Source of the DNA: Candidatus Eremiobacteraceae bacterium
Lineage (GTDB): Bacteria > Vulcanimicrobiota > Vulcanimicrobiia > Eremiobacterales > Eremiobacteraceae
Reading direction: 5' to 3'
Length of the DNA: 64,000 nucleotides
NCBI GenBank assembly: GCA_035710745.1
Contig: DASTCX010000016.1
Coordinates: 124,001 to 188,000 of the forward strand
The notes beneath the pieces are model-generated. The model was not told the origin of the DNA and made no database searches. It was given only the letters and a program-made list of their open reading frames with translations. Positions 51,664 to 59,217 of the stretch are shown piece after piece. Position 1 is the stretch's first letter. Each line of letters starts with the position of its first letter. The position numbers and the translations under genes were made by a program.

Positions 51664-52755
51664 ATGGCGTCCCCAACGCTCGAGTCGATCGCCGAGAAGG
51701 TTCGCGCGCACGCGCCGTTGACCCGAGAAGAAGGCGTCTTCCTATACAAGGAAGCGCCGTTTCACGCCGTCGGCAAGCTCGCGAACGAGCTTCGGACCGA
51801 GAAGAACGGGAAGCGCGCGTACTACGTCTTCAAACGCTACCTCAACACGACGAACGTCTGCTATGCGGGCTGCAAGTTCTGTTCGTTCGCCGCGCACGAG
51901 AAAGAAGAGCGCGCGTACCGGATGTCGGTCGACGAGATCATCGAGAAGGCGTGCGCCGAGCCGAACGACTACGACGAGTTGCACATCGTCGGCGGGCACG
52001 ATCCGAAGCAGACGAGCCTCGACTTCTGGATACCGATGATCGAGCAGCTCCACGCGCGCATCCCGCACGTCCAGCTCGCGTTGTTCACCGCTGCCGAGAT
52101 CGACTACATGTGCAAGCGGGCGCGCTGCTCGTACGAGGAAGGCCTGACGCGCATGCGCGATGCCGGTCTCACGTCGCTCAACGGCGGCGGCGCGGAGATT
52201 CTCGTCAAACGCGTGCGCGATATCGTCTGCCCGCATAAGGCGTCGGCCGAAGAGTGGCTCGAAGTCCACCGCGTCGCGCATAGGCTCGGCATCATGACGA
52301 ACTGCACCATGCTCTACGGCCACGTCGAGACGGTCGAAGAACGGGTCGAACATCTCGCGCTGCTGCGCGAGCTCCAAGCCGAGACCGGCGGCTTCAAGTG
52401 TTTCGTGCCGCTCGCGTTCCATCCCGAGGAGAATGAGCTCGAGGAATACGGCTGGACGCAGGGCATCGACGATCTCAAGACCATCGCCGTGTCGCGCCTC
52501 ATGCTCGACAACATCGATCACATCAAAGCGTACTGGATCTCGTACGGCATCAAGCTCGCGCAGCTCGGACTCCATTTCGGCGCCGACGATATCGACGGCA
52601 CCGTCAACAACGAGCAGCACATCTATCGCGACGCCGGCAGCAAGACCGATCAAAGCACGCCTGCGGAGCAACTGCGCCGTGCGATCGAAGAGGCGGGCTT
52701 CGTGCCTGCTCGGCGGAACCTGCTCTACAAAATGATGGAGCCTGCGACCGCATGA
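51664..52755 (+). CDS. mqnE: Aminofutalosine synthase
   Basis: Radical SAM enzyme of the futalosine menaquinone pathway; joins the radical from SAM to the enolpyruvate group of 3-[(1-carboxyvinyl)oxy]benzoate, the MqnA product. 363 aa from ATG 51664; the preceding frame is open but without family similarity. The [4Fe-4S] cysteines are C66, C70 and C73 in NVCYAGCKFC. LNGGGAEIL (MqnE-type Gly-Gly-Gly versus Pro-Gly-Ala-Gly in MqnC), HPEENELEE and DDIDGTVNNE are characteristic. It heads a compact mqnE-mqnA-mqnC operon with overlapping genes. Confidence 0.93.
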   Translation: MASPTLESIAEKVRAHAPLTREEGVFLYKEAPFHAVGKLANELRTEKNGKRAYYVFKRYLNTTNVCYAGCKFCSFAAHEKEERAYRMSVDEIIEKACAEPNDYDELHIVGGHDPKQTSLDFWIPMIEQLHARIPHVQLALFTAAEIDYMCKRARCSYEEGLTRMRDAGLTSLNGGGAEILVKRVRDIVCPHKASAEEWLEVHRVAHRLGIMTNCTMLYGHVETVEERVEHLALLRELQAETGGFKCFVPLAFHPEENELEEYGWTQGIDDLKTIAVSRLMLDNIDHIKAYWISYGIKLAQLGLHFGADDIDGTVNNEQHIYRDAGSKTDQSTPAEQLRRAIEEAGFVPARRNLLYKMMEPATA

Positions 52756-53600
52756 CCCGCGAGCCGCTGCGCTGCGGGCGCATCTCCTACACGAACGACC
52801 TGCCGATCTACGCCGCGTTTGACGCCGGAGCCGTCGAGTGCCCGGCGACGCTTGTGTCCGGGGTGCCGACGCGGCTCAACCGGATGCTCGTCGAGGGCGA
52901 GCTCGACGTCAGCCCGATCAGTTCGTTCTTCTGCGCCGAACATGCGGGCGAGCTGCTCGTCCTGCCGGGCGTCTGCATCGGCTCGCGCGACGCGGTGCGT
53001 TCTATCTATTGTATATCGTCGACGCCGCCGCGCTCGCTCGCCGGCGTTCCGATAGCCGTGACCGGCGAGAGCAGCACCGGGCGCAACCTCTTCGCGACGA
53101 TTTGTGCGGAGAGCTACGGCTTCGCGCCCAGGTACGTCGAAGCCGACGACCCCTTCGAGGCGTATCGTAAGGACGGCTCGCCGTGCCTGCTCATCGGCGA
53201 CAAGGCGATCGATGCCTATCTCGCGGCCGGCAGTGGCGACTCGTACGATGTCGGCGAGCTGTGGCATGGATTGACCGGCAAGCAAATGGTCTACGCCGTG
53301 TGGGCCGTGCGCCGCGAGGCGGCGGAACGCCGCCCCGACGAAGTCGACGCGCTCTCGCGCTCGCTCATCGACGCGGCCGCGTGGGGGATGGCGAACATCG
53401 ATCGGGTGATCGCCGACGCACAGGCGCGCATCGGCCGTCCCGACGGTTTCTACGCCGACTACTACCGCACGCTCGATTTCTATTTCAACGAGAGCGCGCG
53501 GCTCGGCCTCGAGACGTTCTACGGACTCGCGGCGAAACACGGGCTGCTCGCTCGCGTAAGCGGATTGAAGATGTTCACGAAGGATTTGGCCCGTGTCTGA
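52752..53600 (+). CDS. mqnA: Chorismate dehydratase
   Basis: Dehydrates chorismate to 3-[(1-carboxyvinyl)oxy]benzoate, the first step of the futalosine route. 282 aa with a periplasmic-binding-protein-like two-lobe fold: CGRISYTNDLPIY, then VSPISSFFCAE, VTGESSTGRNLF and CLLIGDKAIDA, and LWHGLTGKQMVYAVW toward the C-terminus. All are expected blocks of MqnA rather than MqnD. ATG 52752 overlaps the mqnE stop (ATGA); mqnC starts 8 bases before its own end. Cytoplasmic; no signal peptide. Confidence 0.93.
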   Translation: MTREPLRCGRISYTNDLPIYAAFDAGAVECPATLVSGVPTRLNRMLVEGELDVSPISSFFCAEHAGELLVLPGVCIGSRDAVRSIYCISSTPPRSLAGVPIAVTGESSTGRNLFATICAESYGFAPRYVEADDPFEAYRKDGSPCLLIGDKAIDAYLAAGSGDSYDVGELWHGLTGKQMVYAVWAVRREAAERRPDEVDALSRSLIDAAAWGMANIDRVIADAQARIGRPDGFYADYYRTLDFYFNESARLGLETFYGLAAKHGLLARVSGLKMFTKDLARV

Positions 53601-54678
53601 CGTCAACGCGCTGCTCGACCGCGCCGCCGAGGGCGGACGGCTGACATACGATGAGGGCCTTCGCGTCTACCGCGAAGCGTCGCTCTATGATATCGGTGCA
53701 GCCGCGCACCGAAGGCGCACGGCGCTCTATCCGGGCGACGACGTCTCGTACGTGATCGACACGACGATCAACTATACGAACATCTGCGACGTCCACTGCA
53801 CGTTCTGCGCGTTCTTCCGGCCCGAAGGACATGCCGAAGGCTACACGATGTCGATCGACGAGGTGTTGAACCGCGTTCGATGGGCGGCAGACCAGGGCGC
53901 GACCCAGATCATGATCCAGGGCGGCGTCAATCCGCAGATCCCGATCTCGTACTACATCGAGCTGTTCGAAGCGGTCGGTACCCAGTTCCCGCACGTCGAT
54001 ATCCATTCGCTCTCGACGAGCGAGATATGCGGGATCGCGAAGCGCGAATCGATGACGGTCGAAGACGTGCTCAAGACGCTGCGCGCCGCGGGCTTGAAGT
54101 CGCTGCCGGGCGCCGGCGCGGAGATCCTCGTCGAGCGCGTCCGCAAGCGCATCTCAGCGCGCAAGATCGATGATGACCGGTGGATCGAGGTCATGCGCGT
54201 CGCGCAACGGCTCGGGATGCCGACGACCGCGACGATGATGTTCGGATCGATCGAGACGGATGCGGAGCGCATCCAGCACCTCGACGTCCTTCGCGAGCTT
54301 CAGGACGAGACCCACGGATTCACCGCGTTCATCCCTTGGTATTATGTGCCGTTCAAGACGCCGCTCCGCGGCAAAGAGTCCAACGGCCTCGAGTATCTGC
54401 GCGTGCTCGCGATCAGCCGCCTATACCTCGACAACTTCGCCCATCTGCAGTCGTCGTGGCTGACGCCCGGGATGAAGCTCGGTCAGCTCGGCCTCATGTT
54501 CGGCTGCGACGATATGGGCGGCACGATCCTCGAGGAGAAGGTCGTGACGCTCGCGGGCAGCACGAACACTGCACACCGCTCCGATCTCGAGCGCGCGATC
54601 CGCGCCGCGGGCTACAAGCCGGTCATCCGCGACACGTACTTCAACAAGCGCGACTACCCGCTCGCTACATCGGCGTAA
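53593..54678 (+). CDS. mqnC: Cyclic dehypoxanthinyl futalosine synthase
   Basis: Radical SAM cyclase that forms cyclic DHFL, the spiro intermediate of menaquinone synthesis. 361 aa, GTG start at 53593. The cluster cysteines are C65, C69 and C72 in TNICDVHCTFCAF. Family marks are the QGGVNP loop, SLPGAGAEIL, and MKLGQLGLMFGCDDMGGT near 285-302. mqnB (futalosine hydrolase) and mqnD (1,4-dihydroxy-6-naphthoate synthase) are not in the window, so the pathway is split. Followed by three palindromic repeats at a convergent junction. Confidence 0.94.
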   Translation: MSDVNALLDRAAEGGRLTYDEGLRVYREASLYDIGAAAHRRRTALYPGDDVSYVIDTTINYTNICDVHCTFCAFFRPEGHAEGYTMSIDEVLNRVRWAADQGATQIMIQGGVNPQIPISYYIELFEAVGTQFPHVDIHSLSTSEICGIAKRESMTVEDVLKTLRAAGLKSLPGAGAEILVERVRKRISARKIDDDRWIEVMRVAQRLGMPTTATMMFGSIETDAERIQHLDVLRELQDETHGFTAFIPWYYVPFKTPLRGKESNGLEYLRVLAISRLYLDNFAHLQSSWLTPGMKLGQLGLMFGCDDMGGTILEEKVVTLAGSTNTAHRSDLERAIRAAGYKPVIRDTYFNKRDYPLATSA

Positions 54679-54700
54679 ACAAGGGCGAACGAAAGATACG

Positions 54701-54835
54701 GGGAGCGGTCGAGATTTATCTCGACCGCCGCGGTCCTTCAAAACAATTCAAGGGGAGCGGTCGAGATTTATCTCGACCGCCGCGGTTTCTCCAATGCAAG
54801 GCCGTCTCCGGTCGAGCTGAAGCTCGACCGCTCCC
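54701..54835. repeat. Three palindromic repeats, two plus and one minus orientation
   Basis: 54701-54736 and 54753-54786 are plus-oriented with stem GAGAT/ATCTC; 54809-54835 is minus-oriented with stem GAGCT/AGCTC and GA in the loop. They fill the junction between mqnC and the converging unknown gene. Confidence 0.9.
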
Positions 54836-54855
54836 TTTTCGGGGCACGCCGCGCG

Positions 54856-55413
54856 CTACGGCTTCGAGGCGATTCGCAGGAAATCGATGAGGCTGTCGAC
54901 CGGCGGCGGTAGGTCCTTGCGGTGGATCATCGCCGTCATGTAGGCGTCTTTGGTCGCGTTCGGCGCGAAGGCGGCGAGCCGTTTGAGAAAAGCCCGCAAG
55001 TTCAGCTCGCTCGAGTAACCGGCGTCGGGACCGAGCGCCTTGCGAAAGTTGAACGACTGCGCGAGCAGATACCAAACCTCGGAAACGCCGTCTACACGAA
55101 GGGCGACGACGTGGTCGAGGTTCTGGTTCGTCGCCGTCGCCTCTTTGCCGCCCGATTGCCTCACGACCGGCATTCCGATCGCAGCGGTCGCGACGAGGGT
55201 TCCATAGTCGAGCGTTCGCGAGGCGTCCTTGATGACGACGATCTGGTCGTGCCGGATCTGTGCTCCTGACAATGCCGAAATCGCCCCGGAAGCGACATCG
55301 CGCGACCCCTCGCCACCACGCAAGCTGATCGAAAGCGCGCTCGCCTTATCGTCGAACGTCAGCAGATCGATGCGCGCATTCGGAGGCGGGGCGTAGGACT
55401 GGGGTTCGCTCAC
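54856..55413 (-). CDS. Uncharacterised protein, paralogue of the next gene (SFNFRK family)
   Basis: 185 aa, predicted cytoplasmic, no signal peptide. A beta-rich N-terminal half (NARIDLLTFDD ... LSISLRGGEG ... SALSGAQIRHDQI) is followed by an alpha-helical half with VWYLLAQSFNFRKALG, ELNLRAFLKRLAAFAP, and LPPPVDSLIDFL. The same blocks occur in the neighbour at 55410 (E-x-WYL-x-A-x-SFNFRK-x-LG, NLR-x2-L-x-RL, FAP, LPPP-x2-SL), showing tandem duplication. ATG 55413 overlaps the stop of the neighbour. The family and function are not recognised; the pattern could be a small adaptor or regulatory domain. Confidence 0.8.
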   Translation of the reverse strand: MSEPQSYAPPPNARIDLLTFDDKASALSISLRGGEGSRDVASGAISALSGAQIRHDQIVVIKDASRTLDYGTLVATAAIGMPVVRQSGGKEATATNQNLDHVVALRVDGVSEVWYLLAQSFNFRKALGPDAGYSSELNLRAFLKRLAAFAPNATKDAYMTAMIHRKDLPPPVDSLIDFLRIASKP

Positions 55414-55928
55414 CGCGAGACGACCTTGAAGAACTCCATAAGGCTGCCGAGCGGCGGCGGCAGCGGCAGATCGGCGAGAAGCGCGGTGACGAAGCCGTCT
55501 TGAACCGCTTGGGGGGCGAAGGTCGTCAATCGTTCGAGCAGCAAGCGCAAGTTCTGCTCGAGCGCGTTACCCGCTTGGGAGCCGAGGCTTTTCCGGAAAT
55601 TGAACGAGTCGGCGACGAGATACCATAGCTCGCCGACCTTCGCGGCACGAATCGCTATGACGTATTGACGCACCTCGGTCTTCGTCTCGCCTTCCTTGCC
55701 CATCATCACTTCGACGAGCGACGGCGACACGAGCGGCGCCGGATGGAGCCCTTCGCTGCGGATCTCGGCTCCATGGATCGCCGAGATGGAGGCCGGCGAC
55801 ACGATGCGCTCGGATCCGCCGTCGTCGAGCTGCACGCGCAGCTGGTTGTCGCCGAACTCCATGCTCGCGATGCGCGCGTTCGCCGGCAGCGAGATCTGGA
55901 AGTCGTCCGTCTCCGTCATGTCGACCAT
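55410..55928 (-). CDS. Uncharacterised protein, SFNFRK family (upstream paralogue)
   Basis: 172 aa with the same two-part layout as its neighbour: ANARIASMEFGDNQLRVQL at the N-terminus (given in parts: NARIASMEF, NQLRVQL), SAIHGAEIRSEG in the middle, then LWYLVADSFNFRKSLG, LEQNLRLLLERLTTFAP and LPPPLGSLMEFF. ATG 55928 may be replaced by ATG 55919 (METDDF-like). It overlaps the stop of the upstream lipoprotein gene by 13 bases and the start of the next paralogue by 4, forming a tight operon. Not recognised; likely same function class as its paralogue with diverged loop (55-90). Confidence 0.8.
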   Translation of the reverse strand: MVDMTETDDFQISLPANARIASMEFGDNQLRVQLDDGGSERIVSPASISAIHGAEIRSEGLHPAPLVSPSLVEVMMGKEGETKTEVRQYVIAIRAAKVGELWYLVADSFNFRKSLGSQAGNALEQNLRLLLERLTTFAPQAVQDGFVTALLADLPLPPPLGSLMEFFKVVSR

Positions 55929-56578
55929 GGCTCCGATACGAAGTTGAACACATGCTGGTCGGGATAAAGACCGCCCACCTTGGCCTTCGTGAGCGCGCTC
56001 ATGAGGGTAAGCCCGTCGGCGCTCGCCTGCGTTATCGAGATGACGTTGAACGGCGCCAGCGGATCGTTCGGGTTTGCGGCCGCCAACTCGATGATGAGCC
56101 CGTCGGTGTAGTCGTAGTAGTCGCGCGTCCGCGTGTCAGTCGTCCCGACAACGACGTCGTACGCATCGCGACGACCGGTGCGCTTCGCCTTGTGCGCTTT
56201 GAACGCCGCCTTCATCGCGTCTTCTTGGATGCCGAGCGAGATGCCGAACGGGCCGACGTAGGTCGCGTCGTCGGCGACCGTGATCGCGACGACCTTGTCG
56301 TTCTCGAGCAGCACTTGTCCGAAGCCGTACGTCATGACGTACGCGGACACGTTATTGGTCAGCGAGAAAGGTGCTTGCGTCTTCGCATCGCCGAGGATCG
56401 ACTCGACCTGATCCTTGGTCATCCCGGGATGGACGCCGGCCTTGTAGCCGTTCGTCTGCGGCGCCTGCGGCCCGCACGCGACGAGCGACGCGCTCAACGC
56501 GCAGGCGATCGCGAGTGGGAGCAGCAGGCGGCCCGGGAGCCCGCGACGGCGATCATCCGCTTGCCAAAGTGGCGCCAC
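55916..56578 (-). CDS. Lipoprotein with BamE/SmpA-like motif
   Basis: 220 aa from GTG 56578, chosen because it places the lipobox SLVAC with Cys at residue 35 after a basic n-region; a TTG at 56674 would add 32 residues before the signal. After the lipid anchor comes KAGVHPGMTKDQVESILGDA, the G-M-[TS]-x2-QV-x2-[IL]-L-G motif shared by SmpA/OmlA/BamE-like lipoproteins, with beta strands MTYGFGQVLLENDKVVAI. A second similar element, GPFGISLGIQEDAMKAAF, may be a repeat of the same fold. First gene of a three-gene minus-strand set; mnmA lies upstream. Role in outer-membrane assembly is possible but unproven. Confidence 0.75.
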   Translation of the reverse strand: MAPLWQADDRRRGLPGRLLLPLAIACALSASLVACGPQAPQTNGYKAGVHPGMTKDQVESILGDAKTQAPFSLTNNVSAYVMTYGFGQVLLENDKVVAITVADDATYVGPFGISLGIQEDAMKAAFKAHKAKRTGRRDAYDVVVGTTDTRTRDYYDYTDGLIIELAAANPNDPLAPFNVISITQASADGLTLMSALTKAKVGGLYPDQHVFNFVSEPWST

Positions 56579-56686
56579 AACGACCCCGTACCTGATTGCG
56601 CCGGGGCCATCCTTCTTGGAAGGCGCATTTGCGAAGCGAGCTGTGACCGCCGGCAACCCGATCGCCGGAGCCAATCCGGCACGCCT

Positions 56687-57835
56687 TTAGGCCTCGATGA
56701 TGCCGCTCGCTACCACTTCGTCGGCGGCCGTATCGTAAAGCACGAGAAGCTGACCGGGCGAAACGACGGGTGCGGGTTCGCGCAGCCTGACGACGAGCCG
56801 GTCGCCTTCGAGCGTCGCGTCGGCAGCCAATGCCTTGCTTCGATATCTGCAGACGGCGAGAAGACCGGCGCCGCGCTGCGACGCCTCGAACAGCTCCGGC
56901 CGAAGGACGTTCGCTCGACTGCACGCGATTTCAACGCGCTCGAGATCCTCGCGTCGTCCGATGACGACGGCGTTCGCCCGACGATCCGTCTTCACGACGT
57001 ACCACGGTCCATCGCCGAGACCCGAAGCGGCTATCCCTCGCCGCTGACCGACGGTATAGCCGAGCAGCCCATCATGCGCGCCGACCTGACGACCGTCGAC
57101 CGTGACGAGCGGACCGGCGACTGCACCGTCGGGATGCCTTTCGAGGATGAACTTACGATAGTCGCCGTCGACGAAGCAGAGATCCATCGAGTCGGGTTTG
57201 TCAGCGATCGCGATCTCGAGTTCGCGTGCGGCGGCGCGCGTCGACTCCTTCGTCCGTTCGCCGAGCGGCGCGATGACCGACGCGAGCTGATCCGCGCGAA
57301 GACCGGCGAGCATGTACGACTGATCTTTCGTACGGTCGACTGCACGACGTAGATGCGGGCCATCCTCCTCGTTCGTGATGCGCGCGTAGTGGCCGGTGAT
57401 CATCGTCGTCGCGCCGACAGCGCGCGCGAATTCGAGCAGCGCGCCGAACTTGACAAGGTTGTTGCAGGCGACGCACGGATTGGGCGTGCGGCCGGCAAGA
57501 TATTCGTCGCAGAAATAGTCGACGACCGCGCGGTGAAAGGCGCCCTCGAAGTTGACGACGTGGTGGGGGATGCCCAGCGACGAAGCGACCGACCGCGCGT
57601 CTTCATAGGCCGTTGGGCCGCAGCACTGACGCGTCTTCTCGGCGATGTCGTCGTTGCCGGGCGTGAACAACCGCATCGTGACGCCGACCGCTCGAGTGCC
57701 GGCTTTGACGGCGAGCGCGGTCGCGACGGCGCTGTCGACACCGCCGCTCATCGCGGCGAGCGCCGTCGTTCCGGGTTGCGCGGCGAAGGTGGCACGCAAG
57801 TAATCGATGTCGGAGGTCACAGATTCGGTTTCCAC
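56687..57835 (-). CDS. mnmA: tRNA-specific 2-thiouridylase
   Basis: Inserts sulfur at U34 (wobble) of Lys, Glu and Gln tRNAs. 382 aa, GTG start at 57835. The PP-loop is SGGVDS (30-35). Catalytic cysteines are C124 in NPCVACNNLVKF and C220 in MDLCFVDGDYRKF; an additional C121 three residues earlier is present. GHYAR and GHDGLLGYTVGQRRG-type segments (KPDSMD; YTVGQRRGI) match the family. It is divergent from the rodZ-like gene across a 148-base control region holding a 7-bp dyad. The lipoprotein gene follows in the same direction. Confidence 0.95.
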   Translation of the reverse strand: METESVTSDIDYLRATFAAQPGTTALAAMSGGVDSAVATALAVKAGTRAVGVTMRLFTPGNDDIAEKTRQCCGPTAYEDARSVASSLGIPHHVVNFEGAFHRAVVDYFCDEYLAGRTPNPCVACNNLVKFGALLEFARAVGATTMITGHYARITNEEDGPHLRRAVDRTKDQSYMLAGLRADQLASVIAPLGERTKESTRAAARELEIAIADKPDSMDLCFVDGDYRKFILERHPDGAVAGPLVTVDGRQVGAHDGLLGYTVGQRRGIAASGLGDGPWYVVKTDRRANAVVIGRREDLERVEIACSRANVLRPELFEASQRGAGLLAVCRYRSKALAADATLEGDRLVVRLREPAPVVSPGQLLVLYDTAADEVVASGIIEA

Positions 57836-57869
57836 GTGAAATCGTGTGCCGCTTGAGCGCTTGGCTGCT

Positions 57870-57890
57870 GTAGTCCCGCTGGAGGACTAC
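57870..57890. promoter_or_regulatory. Dyad symmetry in the mnmA/rodZ divergent region
   Basis: GTAGTCC-N7-GGACTAC is a perfect 7-bp inverted repeat 35 bases upstream of mnmA; TATAAC at 57902 lies nearby on the plus strand, without a matching -35 box. Could be an operator or a leader hairpin. Confidence 0.4.
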
Positions 57891-57983
57891 CGATGGAGGG
57901 ATATAACTTCTTCGTCCCGGCACGCGCTTCTTCTCGCAGCGCCCGTACGCGGACATGACGCACGATCTTGGGGCGTCGGACAC

Positions 57984-58736
57984 ATGGCAGACATCGGATC
58001 ACAGCTCAAGACGGCGCGCGAACGGCTCGGCATGACGACGGTCCAGGCCGCGCAGCGCCTCCACATGCGCGCGATGTTCGTCGACGCCATCGAACGCGAA
58101 GAATGGAAGACCATCGGCGAGCCGGTCTACGTCCGCGGCTTCATCCGCAACTACGCGCGGCTGCTCGGACTCGACCCCGCCGCATGTGTCACGACGTTCA
58201 ACGCATCGGATTTCGTCGAGGCCGCGACGGCCGAAGTCGCGCTCGACTTCGATCAGCCGGCGCGCAACCGCTTCAGATATCCGTGGCTGCTCGCCGGGAT
58301 GTCGGCGCTGGCTGCTTTTCTCGTCATCAAGGTCGTGTGGACGATGGTGGTCCCCAGCGCAGCCGGACACACGGAGCTTCGCCCACCCGCAGCCTCGGCG
58401 ATGGTCGCGACGAACGCGCAGGCACTCGTGCCCGGACCGAACGCAGCGGCGAAGGGGTCGCAGAGCGGCGTCGATCTGCGCCTCGAGCTGACGCAATCGT
58501 GCTGGCTTTCCGTCATCGTCGACGGCAAACGCGTCGTCTATCAGACGCTGCCGGCGGGCACGGTCAAAGAATTTCACGGCGTCCGCGAGATCACGCTACG
58601 CGCCGGCAATGCCGGCGGAGTTATGGCGACCATCGACGGGCAGCATCTCGGCACGCTTGGCGGTCCGGGGCAGGTCGAAGACCGTGTTTTCGCAGTGAAG
58701 ACGCCCCCGGTCGGCCAAGAAGGGGTGCATGAGTGA
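57984..58736 (+). CDS. RodZ-like membrane-anchored helix-turn-helix protein
   Basis: 250 aa from ATG 57984. An N-terminal Xre-type HTH (IGSQLKTARERLGMTTVQAA, then EREEWKTIGEPVYVRGFIRNYARLLGLDP) is followed by one membrane helix (about 98-116) and a periplasmic beta domain (about 155-250, LELTQSCWLSVIVDGKRVVYQTL and FHGVREITLRAGNAG), the DUF4115 type. This is the RodZ layout, linking the MreB cytoskeleton to cell-wall elongation. The first gene of a seven-gene plus-strand run. yajQ overlaps by 8 bases. Confidence 0.9.
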   Translation: MADIGSQLKTARERLGMTTVQAAQRLHMRAMFVDAIEREEWKTIGEPVYVRGFIRNYARLLGLDPAACVTTFNASDFVEAATAEVALDFDQPARNRFRYPWLLAGMSALAAFLVIKVVWTMVVPSAAGHTELRPPAASAMVATNAQALVPGPNAAAKGSQSGVDLRLELTQSCWLSVIVDGKRVVYQTLPAGTVKEFHGVREITLRAGNAGGVMATIDGQHLGTLGGPGQVEDRVFAVKTPPVGQEGVHE

Positions 58737-59217
58737 CTTTTCGTTCGATGTCGTCTCTAAGGTAGAGAAACAAGCGCTCGAGGACGCCGTCAACCAGGCG
58801 GCCCGCGAGGTCGCGACGCGCTTCGACCTCAAGAATTCCAAATCGTCGATCGAGCAGACCGGCGAGGACATCACGATCGTCGCCGACGACGAGATGAAGC
58901 TCCGCAATGTCGTCGACATCCTCCAGACCAAATGCGTCAAGCGCGGCGTGTCGCTCAAGGCGCTGCGTTTCGAAAAACCGGAGCCGGCTTCAGGGGGCAC
59001 GCTCCGCCAAGTCGTCAAGGTCGAGCAAGGCATCCCGACCGACAAGGCCAAGAAGCTCGTCCAATCGATCAAAGAGTCGAAGCTCAAGGTCTCGACGCAG
59101 ATCCAAGACGAGCAGCTGCGCGTCTCGAGCAAGTCGAAGGACGATCTGCAGAAAGTCATAACGCTCATCAAGTCGATGGAATTGGACTATCCGGTCCAGT
59201 TCGTGAACTACCGCTAG
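58729..59217 (+). CDS. YajQ-family nucleotide-binding protein
   Basis: 162 aa, two ferredoxin-like domains. Opening SFDVVSKVEKQALEDAVNQA and the middle DFKNSKSS-like RFDLKNSKSSIE are the family hallmarks, with GGTLRQVVKVEQGIP in the second half. YajQ proteins bind nucleotides including cyclic di-GMP in some species. Start ATG 58729 overlaps the rodZ-like gene; GTG of rimO overlaps its TAG stop. Confidence 0.93.
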   Translation: MSDFSFDVVSKVEKQALEDAVNQAAREVATRFDLKNSKSSIEQTGEDITIVADDEMKLRNVVDILQTKCVKRGVSLKALRFEKPEPASGGTLRQVVKVEQGIPTDKAKKLVQSIKESKLKVSTQIQDEQLRVSSKSKDDLQKVITLIKSMELDYPVQFVNYR

